DNA of 51,979 bases from positions 1 to 51,979 of the forward strand of contig CAYGTR010000022.1 of the NCBI GenBank assembly GCA_964352855.1, written 5' to 3'. Origin of the DNA: Litorimonas sp964352855. Lineage in GTDB: Bacteria; Pseudomonadota; Alphaproteobacteria; Caulobacterales; Maricaulaceae. The translations under genes and the position numbers were made by a program. Each line of letters starts with the position of its first letter. Position 1 is the first letter of the stretch. Positions 25,864 through 33,571 of this stretch are shown in pieces. The notes below the pieces were generated by a model. It worked only from the letters and a program-made list of their open reading frames with translations. It was not told the DNA's origin and did no database searches.

Positions 25864-27150
25864 CTATTTGTCTTGCACTTGTCCATAGGATAGACGGTTA
25901 TGTGCAGCCATAAACTCTGCGGCCTTGGCCCGCAATTCTGGCGGCGGCACAGGTAGAATTACTGCGCCATATTCTTTGGACGGAAAGGCAATTGTTGCGC
26001 TGCCAAGCACTGTTTTCTCGTCCCGCTGATTGGTAGAGACAAGAGACAGATCGACGAGGTTTTGCCCGTTTTCTTGATAACAGCGCGTAACTTCGCCGCT
26101 GATAATTTGCATATCACCCATGAAGTTAAACTTGCGAATTTCGTCTTGCATGGACACGATAAAGGCATCATCCCCCGCCCAATCCGATAGGAAATGATAG
26201 AGCCAGAACTCGCGCTGAAGCCCCCAATCATAAGCCTCTGGATTGCCGACCTTTTTGGCCAAGGCCCGGTCCCAGTGCACACGCGCCTCTGTGTCGGGCA
26301 CGCCTTGTTCATTGGGTGAATACAGGCCGGGCATTTTACGCCGGTCTTTGGCGGCGACCCGTCCACTGGCCAGCATGCGATAAGGTGCAAAACCATAGCC
26401 CGCAATATGGGTCATAAATACATCGGTCACCACCAGAGGGCCCTTTTGCAAGGGCGTCACACTATCCCCAACTGAGATATCTTCGAAATAGCGCGGGGTA
26501 TTGCCGCGCGGTTTTTCCGCAAGGTAGCGCGCGTCAATATCTTTTATCTCTTCCGCTGTGTAGCTCTGTGGTTCGACTTTGGCATATTTGCCTTTTTTGC
26601 GCGCGCTTTTGCGTTCGGCCATAATCCGTAGCGCGCGATAGATACCAACCACTTCGCCGCGTTGATTAAACTTCACATAACGGCGGATGATATGAACCGT
26701 GCGGCCACCAAAATCAGACGGCTTTTCCTCAACGCTTTCCTCGCCCTCAAAGCTATAGACTGTATCGCCCGGATATATCGGTCGATACCAATGCCATGTC
26801 CCGCCCGACATAAATGTCTGACACCCTTTAAACAGGCCGCGCGTCTTGGCCTTCACCTCGCGCGGGATACGGTAACCTAGGAGGGGTTTATTGATAATCG
26901 CGAGCATGATGGAGGGCGCAATAACACTGCCCCAGCGGGTCGCCTTTGCGTAATCCTCATCCGTGTAAAGCGGGTTATCATCGCCAATACTTAGCGCGAA
27001 GTTTCGGATCGTATCGATAGAGACTGTGCTATGAAATTCGCGGTGACGATTGACCTCATAAAGGCCAACCATTTCTTTTTGTACTGCAATATCCTTATCG
27101 GTGATACCCGTCTCTTTTGCGTCCGGCGCTTCATTGGCATTAGGGTTCAT
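25864..27150 (-). CDS. MaoC-like acyl dehydratase with FAS1-type N-terminal hot-dog domain
   Basis: A 428-aa double hot-dog protein. The N-half (about 35-190) matches the MaoC_dehydrat_N/FAS1-like dehydratase domain (FALSIGDDNPLYTDEDYAK, then WGSVIAPSIML). The C-half has a second hot-dog (VGDSVTPLQKGPLVVTDVF). The usual hydratase Asp/His pair is not evident in the C-half, so activity is uncertain. Likely a hydratase or dehydratase on an acyl-CoA intermediate. I chose ATG 27150 because GAGGT precedes it by five bases; the longer frame begins at a TTG within the operator palindrome. Confidence 0.82.
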   Translation of the reverse strand: MNPNANEAPDAKETGITDKDIAVQKEMVGLYEVNRHREFHSTVSIDTIRNFALSIGDDNPLYTDEDYAKATRWGSVIAPSIMLAIINKPLLGYRIPREVKAKTRGLFKGCQTFMSGGTWHWYRPIYPGDTVYSFEGEESVEEKPSDFGGRTVHIIRRYVKFNQRGEVVGIYRALRIMAERKSARKKGKYAKVEPQSYTAEEIKDIDARYLAEKPRGNTPRYFEDISVGDSVTPLQKGPLVVTDVFMTHIAGYGFAPYRMLASGRVAAKDRRKMPGLYSPNEQGVPDTEARVHWDRALAKKVGNPEAYDWGLQREFWLYHFLSDWAGDDAFIVSMQDEIRKFNFMGDMQIISGEVTRCYQENGQNLVDLSLVSTNQRDEKTVLGSATIAFPSKEYGAVILPVPPPELRAKAAEFMAAHNRLSYGQVQDK

Positions 27151-27212
27151 GGTGACCTCATGTGTCATGTGTTTTGTCAGACTGTTGTGACCCAACTTGC
27201 GGTAAATATCAA

Positions 27213-27234
27213 TATAGAACAAAAATGTTCTATA
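27213..27234. promoter_or_regulatory. Perfect palindrome, candidate TetR operator between MaoC and DoxX genes
   Basis: TATAGAACA (27213-27221), spacer AAAA, TGTTCTATA (27226-27234): perfect 9-bp arms. It is the best copy of GAACA-N4-TGTTC and sits between the divergent MaoC (63 bases away) and DoxX (65 bases away) starts. Confidence 0.75.
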
Positions 27235-27298
27235 TAATCTTGAAAACTCACTATCAAGTCTTCTAAGCTAGCTTAAAGCTATGAACTGGAGGCCCTCA

Positions 27299-27700
27299 AT
27301 GCCCACCTTGCCAAGAACACCCCAGCTTGTAGGCCGCATATTGGTGGCCTCTTTATTCCTGCTGGGCGGTATTGGGAAAATCACAAATCCAGAGATGTTC
27401 TCCGCTATGATGAAAGGCGCGGGCCTGCCGATGGTATCAGTGCTTTTACCCCTGACAATTCTGCTAGAGGTCGGCGGGGCTGTTGTCCTGATTATCGGCA
27501 AGCGCTTCGCCGCTGTGACGGCTCTTGTTTTGGCGCTTTTCACTGTCGCCGCCAATATCCTGTTCCACCCCTTTTGGGCCTTTGATCCAGCGATGAGCCA
27601 AATCCAGCTATCGCTGTTTTTGAAAAATATCGCCGTGGTTGGTGCCCTGCTCTATATCGCTGCGACTGTCTATCATGAGCGACAAGACACTAAGCCTTAG
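27299..27700 (+). CDS. DoxX-family membrane protein
   Basis: A 133-aa four-helix membrane protein of the DoxX family: VGRILVASLFLLGGIGKITNP with the family's G-KI-NP start, then three further hydrophobic segments. DoxX proteins are of uncertain function, often linked with redox or thiol stress. Start ATG 27299 has a GGAGG site six bases upstream; an ATG at 27281 lies before it without one. It is convergent with the MFS gene eight bases away. Confidence 0.85.
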   Translation: MPTLPRTPQLVGRILVASLFLLGGIGKITNPEMFSAMMKGAGLPMVSVLLPLTILLEVGGAVVLIIGKRFAAVTALVLALFTVAANILFHPFWAFDPAMSQIQLSLFLKNIAVVGALLYIAATVYHERQDTKP

Positions 27701-27707
27701 TTGGATT

Positions 27708-28994
27708 TTAGGACTGGACGATTAGGTCCTCTTTAAATGTACGCTTGGCGAACCATAGGAAAATTGGCGTACCAAGCCCGACAATGACGGCGATCGAAAT
27801 AGCTTTTTGCAGCGCCGCCGCATCTTGTGCACCATTACCGAGATAATCACTGAGCAGGCCAATAACGAAGGGCGCGGCCCCGGCGCCTAATAGGCTTGTA
27901 ACAAGACCATAGATGGCCGTGGCGCTTGCGCGCATACCTGCTGGCACAACCGATTGGAAGGCTGCAACTATGGGACCGAAACCAATAGAGCCGACAAAAT
28001 TTACCAAGAACAAAGCACCAATTGTCATCCAAAGGTTCGGAGCGAAAATAGCAAATTGATAAAGCGGCACGACAAGGATGCCAATAATAATCGGCAGTTT
28101 CAAAAGCCATGTCACGTCTTTTGCGACCAATCTGTTGCAGAACACACCGCCCGCAATCGCCCCCATTGAAGAGCCGATGCCCATCGCAACACCAAAATAA
28201 AGACCAACCTCGGCTGTGCTAATCCCGTATTGGCGGATCAAAAACGCCGGCACCCATTGCGCCACACCAAACAGCATAAAGGCAATACAGGTCGAGCTCA
28301 TGAGAATCAGCGGGAAGCTCCGCTTCTTCCAGAGAAAGGCGAGCGTTTCACCGAAACTCGCGCCTTGCTTTGTATCGGCGCCTTTATCTTGCGCGCCGCG
28401 CTCTGGGTCACGCAGTGTTGTGAGAATAATCAAGAACATGGGCAAACCTAAAAGTCCGGCAAAAATAAAGGCCTGACGCCAGCCATATGCTTCGGCGATG
28501 TAACCACCCCCAGCAAGTCCTACGGTTAGACCTACAGTGGCCCCCGCCGATTGAATGGCATAGGCCGAGGCTCTACGCTCGACGCTACAAAAATCAGCGA
28601 GCATAGATTGTGTCGCTGGCAGAGCCCCCGCCTCACCAAAACCCACAGCAATTCGCGTCATCAAGATTTGAATATAATTGACCGTAAGGCCACACAGCGC
28701 CGTCGCAAGGCTCCAAAACGAAACGGCCGCAAGCAAGATTTTTTTACGGCTGTAGATATCAGATAAACGCCCTAGAAAAACACCCGCCAAGGCGTAGAAA
28801 ATAGAGAAGGCTAAACCGGTCAAAATGCCTATTTGCGAATCCGTCATTGGGATTTCGACCCGGATTTCCTCAATCAGAACGGCGAGCACCATACGGTCAA
28901 TATAATTCAGCATGTTTATGCCAAACATCAACCAAATGACATAAGACACATAACGTGCGGAGGGCTGAGTTTTGGGATTGTTTATTTCGAACAT
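27708..28994 (-). CDS. MFS transporter (Spinster-like)
   Basis: A 428-aa major facilitator with 12 predicted spans. The N-terminal FGINMLNYIDRMVLAVL and GRLSDIYSRKKIL (motif A, loop 2-3) resemble the spinster-like/ACS-type carriers often found in aromatic or steroid catabolic clusters of alphaproteobacteria. It probably imports the substrate over the inner membrane after the TonB receptor. No ribosome site is visible and the start codon lies inside a palindrome (28989-29002). Confidence 0.9.
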   Translation of the reverse strand: MFEINNPKTQPSARYVSYVIWLMFGINMLNYIDRMVLAVLIEEIRVEIPMTDSQIGILTGLAFSIFYALAGVFLGRLSDIYSRKKILLAAVSFWSLATALCGLTVNYIQILMTRIAVGFGEAGALPATQSMLADFCSVERRASAYAIQSAGATVGLTVGLAGGGYIAEAYGWRQAFIFAGLLGLPMFLIILTTLRDPERGAQDKGADTKQGASFGETLAFLWKKRSFPLILMSSTCIAFMLFGVAQWVPAFLIRQYGISTAEVGLYFGVAMGIGSSMGAIAGGVFCNRLVAKDVTWLLKLPIIIGILVVPLYQFAIFAPNLWMTIGALFLVNFVGSIGFGPIVAAFQSVVPAGMRASATAIYGLVTSLLGAGAAPFVIGLLSDYLGNGAQDAAALQKAISIAVIVGLGTPIFLWFAKRTFKEDLIVQS

Positions 28995-29002
28995 TCATGT
29001 TC
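28989..29002. promoter_or_regulatory. Candidate TetR operator overlapping the MFS start codon
   Basis: GAACA-TTCA-TGTTC is an exact match to the consensus arms. The MFS start codon (28994) lies within it and the Fe-ADH start is 65 bases away on the other strand, so it could act on both. Confidence 0.7.
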
Positions 29003-29066
29003 TTTATTGCATTTTGCACCTATAAACAAGCTGAGAGTAGCTAAACTGAAACTAGGGAGGGGGCCA

Positions 29067-30212
29067 ATGAGCAATACGAAACAATATTCTTTTGTTACTG
29101 TGTCTGATATCCGAATTGAAATTGGCGGCGCTTCCAAACTTGATTATTACGTAAAAGGGATGAGCCCCGGCAAAAGAGTGGCCATCATTACGGATAAAGT
29201 CATTATGGCATTAGGCCTTCTTACACCTGGAATTTCATCATTGGAGGACGCAGGGTTTGAGGTTTTTGTTTTTGATGACGTTACCGCCGATCCGCCAGAA
29301 GATATCGTTTTAGCAGGAGTTGCCAGCATATCTGATTTTAATGCAGATATTATAATCGGTTTTGGCGGGGGCAGTCCTATGGACGCGGCTAAGGTCATAG
29401 CTTACCTTGCGGCTAATCCAAGACCCATTAATGACATATACGGCGTTGGCTTAGCGCGGGGAAAAAGTCTCCCAACATTATTGATACCCACGACTGCGGG
29501 AACGGGTTCAGAGGTCACAAATGTTGCAATAATAACATCAGGAGAGACGACTAAAAGTGGGATCGTCGCAGATACGCTTTATGCTGACCGTGTTTTACTT
29601 GACTGTGCCTTAACTGCAGGCCTTCCCAGATCAATAACGGCGGCTACCGGAATTGATGCGATGGTTCATGCGATAGAAGCCTACACATCCATCAAGAAAA
29701 AGAATCCTATATCTGACGCATTGGCGTTAGCAGCACTTGGAAAACTTAGGCATTCGATTGTTCAAGCGTGCAACTATCCTGCGGATTTGCACGCGCGAGA
29801 AACCATGCTGATTGGCGCAATGATGGCGGGACAAGCCTTTTCTAATGCACCAGTTGGCGCAGTCCATGCCCTCGCTTATCCACTGGGAGGTTTTTTTCAT
29901 ATCCCACATGGCCTCTCAAATGCCCTCGTTTTAACAGAGGTCATGAAATACAATCAATTGAATGCAGATGAGTGGTATGGAGAAATAGCGAAAAGCCTGG
30001 GTTTACAAGAAACAAGTTCTGCTCTGATTGATGAGATGACGCGCATCAAATCCGAGACGAGCGTTCCATTGACGCTCACTGAAGTAAATATCCCTGCAAA
30101 TGCCATTCCAATGATGGCACAAGACGCGATGGATAAGGATCGTATCTTGCAAAATAATCCACGCCCAATGACATATAAAGCCGCAGTGAAAATCTACGAA
30201 ACAATCTTATAA
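29067..30212 (+). CDS. Iron-containing (type III) alcohol dehydrogenase
   Basis: A 381-aa Fe-ADH: cofactor motif GFGGGSPMDAAKV, TTAGTGSEVTN, and metal-ligand region HALAYPLGGFFHIPHGLSNAL. The ATG at 29067 is preceded by GGGAGGGGG. The family oxidises primary alcohols (1,3-propanediol, 4-hydroxybutyrate, ethanol types) with NAD. Next to an aldehyde dehydrogenase of the succinate-semialdehyde type, it could turn an omega-hydroxy acid released by the lactonase into the semialdehyde. The DNA is more AT-rich than the genes to its left, so this pair may have joined the cluster later. Confidence 0.9.
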   Translation: MSNTKQYSFVTVSDIRIEIGGASKLDYYVKGMSPGKRVAIITDKVIMALGLLTPGISSLEDAGFEVFVFDDVTADPPEDIVLAGVASISDFNADIIIGFGGGSPMDAAKVIAYLAANPRPINDIYGVGLARGKSLPTLLIPTTAGTGSEVTNVAIITSGETTKSGIVADTLYADRVLLDCALTAGLPRSITAATGIDAMVHAIEAYTSIKKKNPISDALALAALGKLRHSIVQACNYPADLHARETMLIGAMMAGQAFSNAPVGAVHALAYPLGGFFHIPHGLSNALVLTEVMKYNQLNADEWYGEIAKSLGLQETSSALIDEMTRIKSETSVPLTLTEVNIPANAIPMMAQDAMDKDRILQNNPRPMTYKAAVKIYETIL

Positions 30213-30247
30213 ACGCAGGCCCCATCCAAATTGATAGGACTTGGCAA

Positions 30248-31663
30248 TCAATTAATACTTATTGTCTTTATGTTGCAAAACGTACGAATGCCTTCAGCGG
30301 CAAGTTCGCGGCCATAGCCGGATTTTTTGACGCCTCCAAATGGTAAGCTGGGATTTGACACTGTCATTGAGTTTATAAAGGTAGCCCCCACATCGAGATC
30401 ATTGATGGCTTTCATTTGTTCGTCTTTGTCATTCGTCCAGACAGAAGAACTTAAACCAAAAGGACTGTCATTGGCCAAGCTCAAAGCCTCATCAAAACTT
30501 TTGACACGGTACAACACCGCCACAGGGCCAAAAATTTCATCATAAAAAAATCTAGATGTCCGACTGACCCCCTCAATGATTCCGGGCTTAAAAAAGAAAC
30601 CTTTCCTATCTAAACGGTATCCACCTGTAAGAAGCTTTGCGCCATCCTCTATAGCCGTGGCTATTTGTTGCTCTATATCCTTGCGGCTACCCTCACTAAC
30701 AAGCGGCCCCACATCAGTATCATTGTCTAAAGGATCGCCTACGTTCCGGGCTTCAAATTCACGTATTAAACAGTCTTTAAAGTCGTCAAATACGTCATCA
30801 TGAATGATAAAACGCTTCGCTGCGATGCAGCTTTGCCCATTGTTCTGAATTCTTGAGACTGTTCCGATGCGCGCAGCCTCCACAATATCTGCACTGGGCA
30901 TGACGATGAAGGCATCAGAGCCACCTAATTCCAGCACGGTTGGTTTTATCTCTTGGCCACAAATCGACGCAACGGACGCTCCTGCGGGCTCTGACCCTGT
31001 CAGTGTCGCGGCTTTCACGCGGGCATTGCGCAATATGCGTTCAACCTTTGCCCCGCCGATAAGAAGGCATTGCAAACTGCCCTTGGGAAAACCGGCCCTT
31101 TCAAAAACATCTACGAGATAGATAGCGCATTGCGGCACGTTAGAGGCGTGTTTTAACAATACAGTATTACCCGCCATTAAGGCCGGAGCAACGACCCGAA
31201 TAACTTGCCAGATTGGATAATTCCAAGGCATCACAGCCAAAATTGGACCCAGTGGACGGTAACACCGATAGGAGCATGACGCTTGCGTTTCAATAATGTC
31301 GTCTTTCAAATGTGTCGATGCTGTGCGGGCATAATATTCAGCCCCGACAGCAGACTTGTTGACTTCAGCGACCGCTGATTTCAGAGTTTTGCCCATCTCA
31401 AGTGTAATAATTTTTCCGGCTTGCTCTGCCTCATTTCGTAAAATGGAAGCAGCCTTCATCATGTACTTTGCGCGCCGCTCTAAAGACCAAGTTTTTAATT
31501 CTAAAAAAGCATTATGACTTTTTATAATGCGGTCATCGACCTCTGAAGTGGAATGATCCGCAAAAGTCCTAATTACGCGTCCTGTCGAAGGGTTCTGCGA
31601 CTGTGTTGCCACCTTTGTCTCGCTTTTCTTTTGTGAATTCGTGACGCCTGGGTCAATGATCAT
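30248..31663 (-). CDS. Aldehyde dehydrogenase, succinate-semialdehyde type
   Basis: A 471-aa NAD(P)-dependent ALDH. QNPSTGRVIRTF start, MPWNYPIWQ, glutamate LELGGSDAFIV, and catalytic cysteine in NNGQSCIAAKRF. This matches the GabD1-like semialdehyde dehydrogenase subgroup, which also includes 6-oxohexanoate dehydrogenases. It would oxidise the Fe-ADH product to a dicarboxylate ready for CoA activation. It is convergent with the Fe-ADH gene, 35 bases apart. A palindrome-like site lies 45 bases upstream. A roughly 20-residue extension precedes the conserved start. Confidence 0.9.
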   Translation of the reverse strand: MIIDPGVTNSQKKSETKVATQSQNPSTGRVIRTFADHSTSEVDDRIIKSHNAFLELKTWSLERRAKYMMKAASILRNEAEQAGKIITLEMGKTLKSAVAEVNKSAVGAEYYARTASTHLKDDIIETQASCSYRCYRPLGPILAVMPWNYPIWQVIRVVAPALMAGNTVLLKHASNVPQCAIYLVDVFERAGFPKGSLQCLLIGGAKVERILRNARVKAATLTGSEPAGASVASICGQEIKPTVLELGGSDAFIVMPSADIVEAARIGTVSRIQNNGQSCIAAKRFIIHDDVFDDFKDCLIREFEARNVGDPLDNDTDVGPLVSEGSRKDIEQQIATAIEDGAKLLTGGYRLDRKGFFFKPGIIEGVSRTSRFFYDEIFGPVAVLYRVKSFDEALSLANDSPFGLSSSVWTNDKDEQMKAINDLDVGATFINSMTVSNPSLPFGGVKKSGYGRELAAEGIRTFCNIKTISIN

Positions 31664-31707
31664 TCCAATTCATATGATATAAATCTTATATATTACAAAA
31701 CTAAATG

Positions 31708-31721
31708 GAACACAAATGTTT
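31708..31721. promoter_or_regulatory. Palindrome-like site ahead of the aldehyde dehydrogenase
   Basis: GAACA-CAAA-TGTTT differs at one position from GAACA-N4-TGTTC. It lies 45 bases upstream of the ALDH start and would tie the alcohol/aldehyde dehydrogenase pair to the TetR regulon. Confidence 0.45.
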
Positions 31722-32192
31722 CGATTAAGGGTTTATTGGTTTAGTAAAGGTGTAAGTAACACAAATGACAAACACGAAGCTTGTTTTCAGACCATATCAT
31801 ACAACTCCATCACCCTAATGATCTCAAATATGGTGTATGGAGTTTCAACGATAGACAGATTATGCGCGCCAATCTCTAAACCATTGCCTCAATTTAAAAA
31901 ATTTATTCTTACCTATCACATTAAAAGCGATAATCGAGAGTGGAAAAATTAATACAACGAAAAGGTAACCTTATCCATAAACTCTCCTAATCCCTTTGCC
32001 TGTATTGGTTTGAACTGCTGACAGATGCCCGCGCATACTGACACTGTTTTTAGCAAAGCGTATACCCAGTAATCTGAACGACCAACACTCATTCCTAATG
32101 TGCCACAAATAGGAATAATATTGTGCTACAAATTTTTGATTGCGCCACTTAAACCATTGTTTTATATGTATTATTCTACGCAGCATCGTGCT

Positions 32193-32210
32193 GTGTGGGG
32201 GCACCATTTT
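32193..32210. repeat. Left outer direct repeat of the island (candidate att)
   Basis: GTGTGGGGGCACCATTTT here corresponds to GTGTGGGCACCATTTT at 42762-42777 in the same orientation, two Gs shorter. The pair brackets the integrase and restriction-modification genes and may mark the integration cores. Confidence 0.5.
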
Positions 32211-32316
32211 TTCATCTTTCCCAATCCGATATAGTCCAATAATCATTGATTTATAAGGACTTTGGGCGCATATGTTGTCCAACGTTATCCAATGTCGTGG
32301 GGGCACATCCGAGACA

Positions 32317-32337
32317 TTTGGGGGCCTCTGTGGGGGC
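32317..32337. repeat. Left inner G-rich direct repeat of the island
   Basis: A 21-base G-rich sequence starting TTTGGGGGCCT and ending TGGGGGC. It recurs at 42677-42697 with 19 of 21 identical positions and equal orientation. Such G5C repeats are common next to P4-type integrases and probably bind the integrase arm domain. Confidence 0.6.
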
Positions 32338-32383
32338 AATTTGCACAAAGTAACAAAAAGGCCCCCAATTGGAGATTGTTTGA

Positions 32384-33571
32384 TTGGCCCTGACTGACGC
32401 AAGGATTCGAGCCCTGAAGCCCAAAGCGAAAGCTTATAAGGTGTCTGACTTTGGCGGGCTGTATATCAATGTGACGTCCAAGGGCTCAAAACTGTGGCGC
32501 TTGAAATACCGCTTTCACGGAAAAGAGGGTAAGCTTTCTTTCGGGCCTTACCCCGATGTTTCCCTTAAGGAGGCTAGAGCCCTGAAAGACAATGCGCGCG
32601 CACAACTGGCCAAAGGCATTAACCCCGCAACAGCGAAACAGGCTGCACACCAAGAAGAGCTTGACCGCACAGAGCATACTTTCAACAATGTAGCAGATCA
32701 GTTTGTCAATAAATCTGAAAAAGACGGAAAGTCGGCGGCAACGCTCAAGAAACTCAATTGGTTGTTAGAAGATGCCCGTTCAGATTTTGGTCAACTGCCT
32801 ATTACAGAAATTACCGCGCCCATAATCTTGAAGACACTCCGCAAGCGAGAAAAAACTGGGCATTACGAAACGGCACATCGTATGCGCTCCAGAATTGGCG
32901 GCGTGTTTCGTTTCGCCGTGGCGAGTGGGATTACTGATAATGACCCGACATATGCGCTCAGGGACGCTTTAATCCGCCCTCAAGTCAAACATAGAGCCGC
33001 AATCACGACGGAAGATGGATTGAAAGAGCTATTGGCCGCATTCGAAGAATACTCCGGCAGTCGCCAAACAGTTATTGCTTTGAAACTTCTCATGCAGTTT
33101 GCGTGTCGCCCCGGTGAGATCAGGCAAGCGCGATGGGATGAATTCGATATTGAGGCTATGATATGGAGCATTCCGGCGGACCGAATGAAAATGCGCCGCC
33201 CACATCAAGTTCCATTGGCGAGAACAAGTCTTGAATTGCTAGCTGAACTTAGAAAGCTAACAGGATGGGGCGAGCTCTTGTTTCCTGCACAAACCAGCAT
33301 CAAGAAACCAATGAGTGAGAACACCCTTAATCAAGCGCTTAGGCGCATGGGGTTTTCCGCCGATGAAGTCACATCGCACGGTTTCCGTTCTACGTTTTCA
33401 ACCTTCTCCAATGAAAGCGGGCTTTGGAGTCCAGATGCAATTGAAGCTTATTGCGCCCGTCAAGATCGCAATGCGGTCCGCCGTGCTTATAATCGCGCAG
33501 CCTATTGGGATGAGCGTGTAAAAATTGCCGAATGGTGGTCTAACTATTTAGAAAGTACTACTTGCACCTAA
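32384..33571 (+). CDS. int: P4-type tyrosine integrase
   Basis: A 395-aa integrase. The N-terminal DUF4102/arm-binding domain has MALTDARIRALKPKAKAYKV-like start and LWRLKYRFHGKEGKLSFGPYPDVSL-like strand pattern. The catalytic domain shows Arg in CRPGEIRQARW (about 241), the HGFR box in TSHGFRSTFST (about 330), and the nucleophilic tyrosine near AYNRAAYWDER (about 368-374). The start is a TTG at 32384, supported by family alignment and GGAG nine bases upstream. It drives insertion and excision of the island. Confidence 0.92.
   Translation: MALTDARIRALKPKAKAYKVSDFGGLYINVTSKGSKLWRLKYRFHGKEGKLSFGPYPDVSLKEARALKDNARAQLAKGINPATAKQAAHQEELDRTEHTFNNVADQFVNKSEKDGKSAATLKKLNWLLEDARSDFGQLPITEITAPIILKTLRKREKTGHYETAHRMRSRIGGVFRFAVASGITDNDPTYALRDALIRPQVKHRAAITTEDGLKELLAAFEEYSGSRQTVIALKLLMQFACRPGEIRQARWDEFDIEAMIWSIPADRMKMRRPHQVPLARTSLELLAELRKLTGWGELLFPAQTSIKKPMSENTLNQALRRMGFSADEVTSHGFRSTFSTFSNESGLWSPDAIEAYCARQDRNAVRRAYNRAAYWDERVKIAEWWSNYLESTTCT

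Larger units (their letters stand above)
31664..32383. other. 720-bp junction between catabolic cluster and island; no convincing gene
   Basis: This AT-rich stretch holds the ALDH promoter side and the left end of the island. Small frames at 31716-31952 (+) and 31971-32402 (-) lack ribosome sites and family features. G-rich repeats are concentrated at 32193-32337 just before the integrase. No tRNA gene, the usual target of P4-type integrases, was recognised. Confidence 0.5.

Noticed and set aside
31716..31952. 78-aa plus-strand ORF before the integrase
   Set aside because: No ribosome site; it starts within the palindrome-like site and has no recognisable features.
31971..32402. 143-aa minus-strand ORF over the island's left repeats
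   Set aside because: It is antisense to the integrase promoter region and owes its composition to the G-rich repeats.
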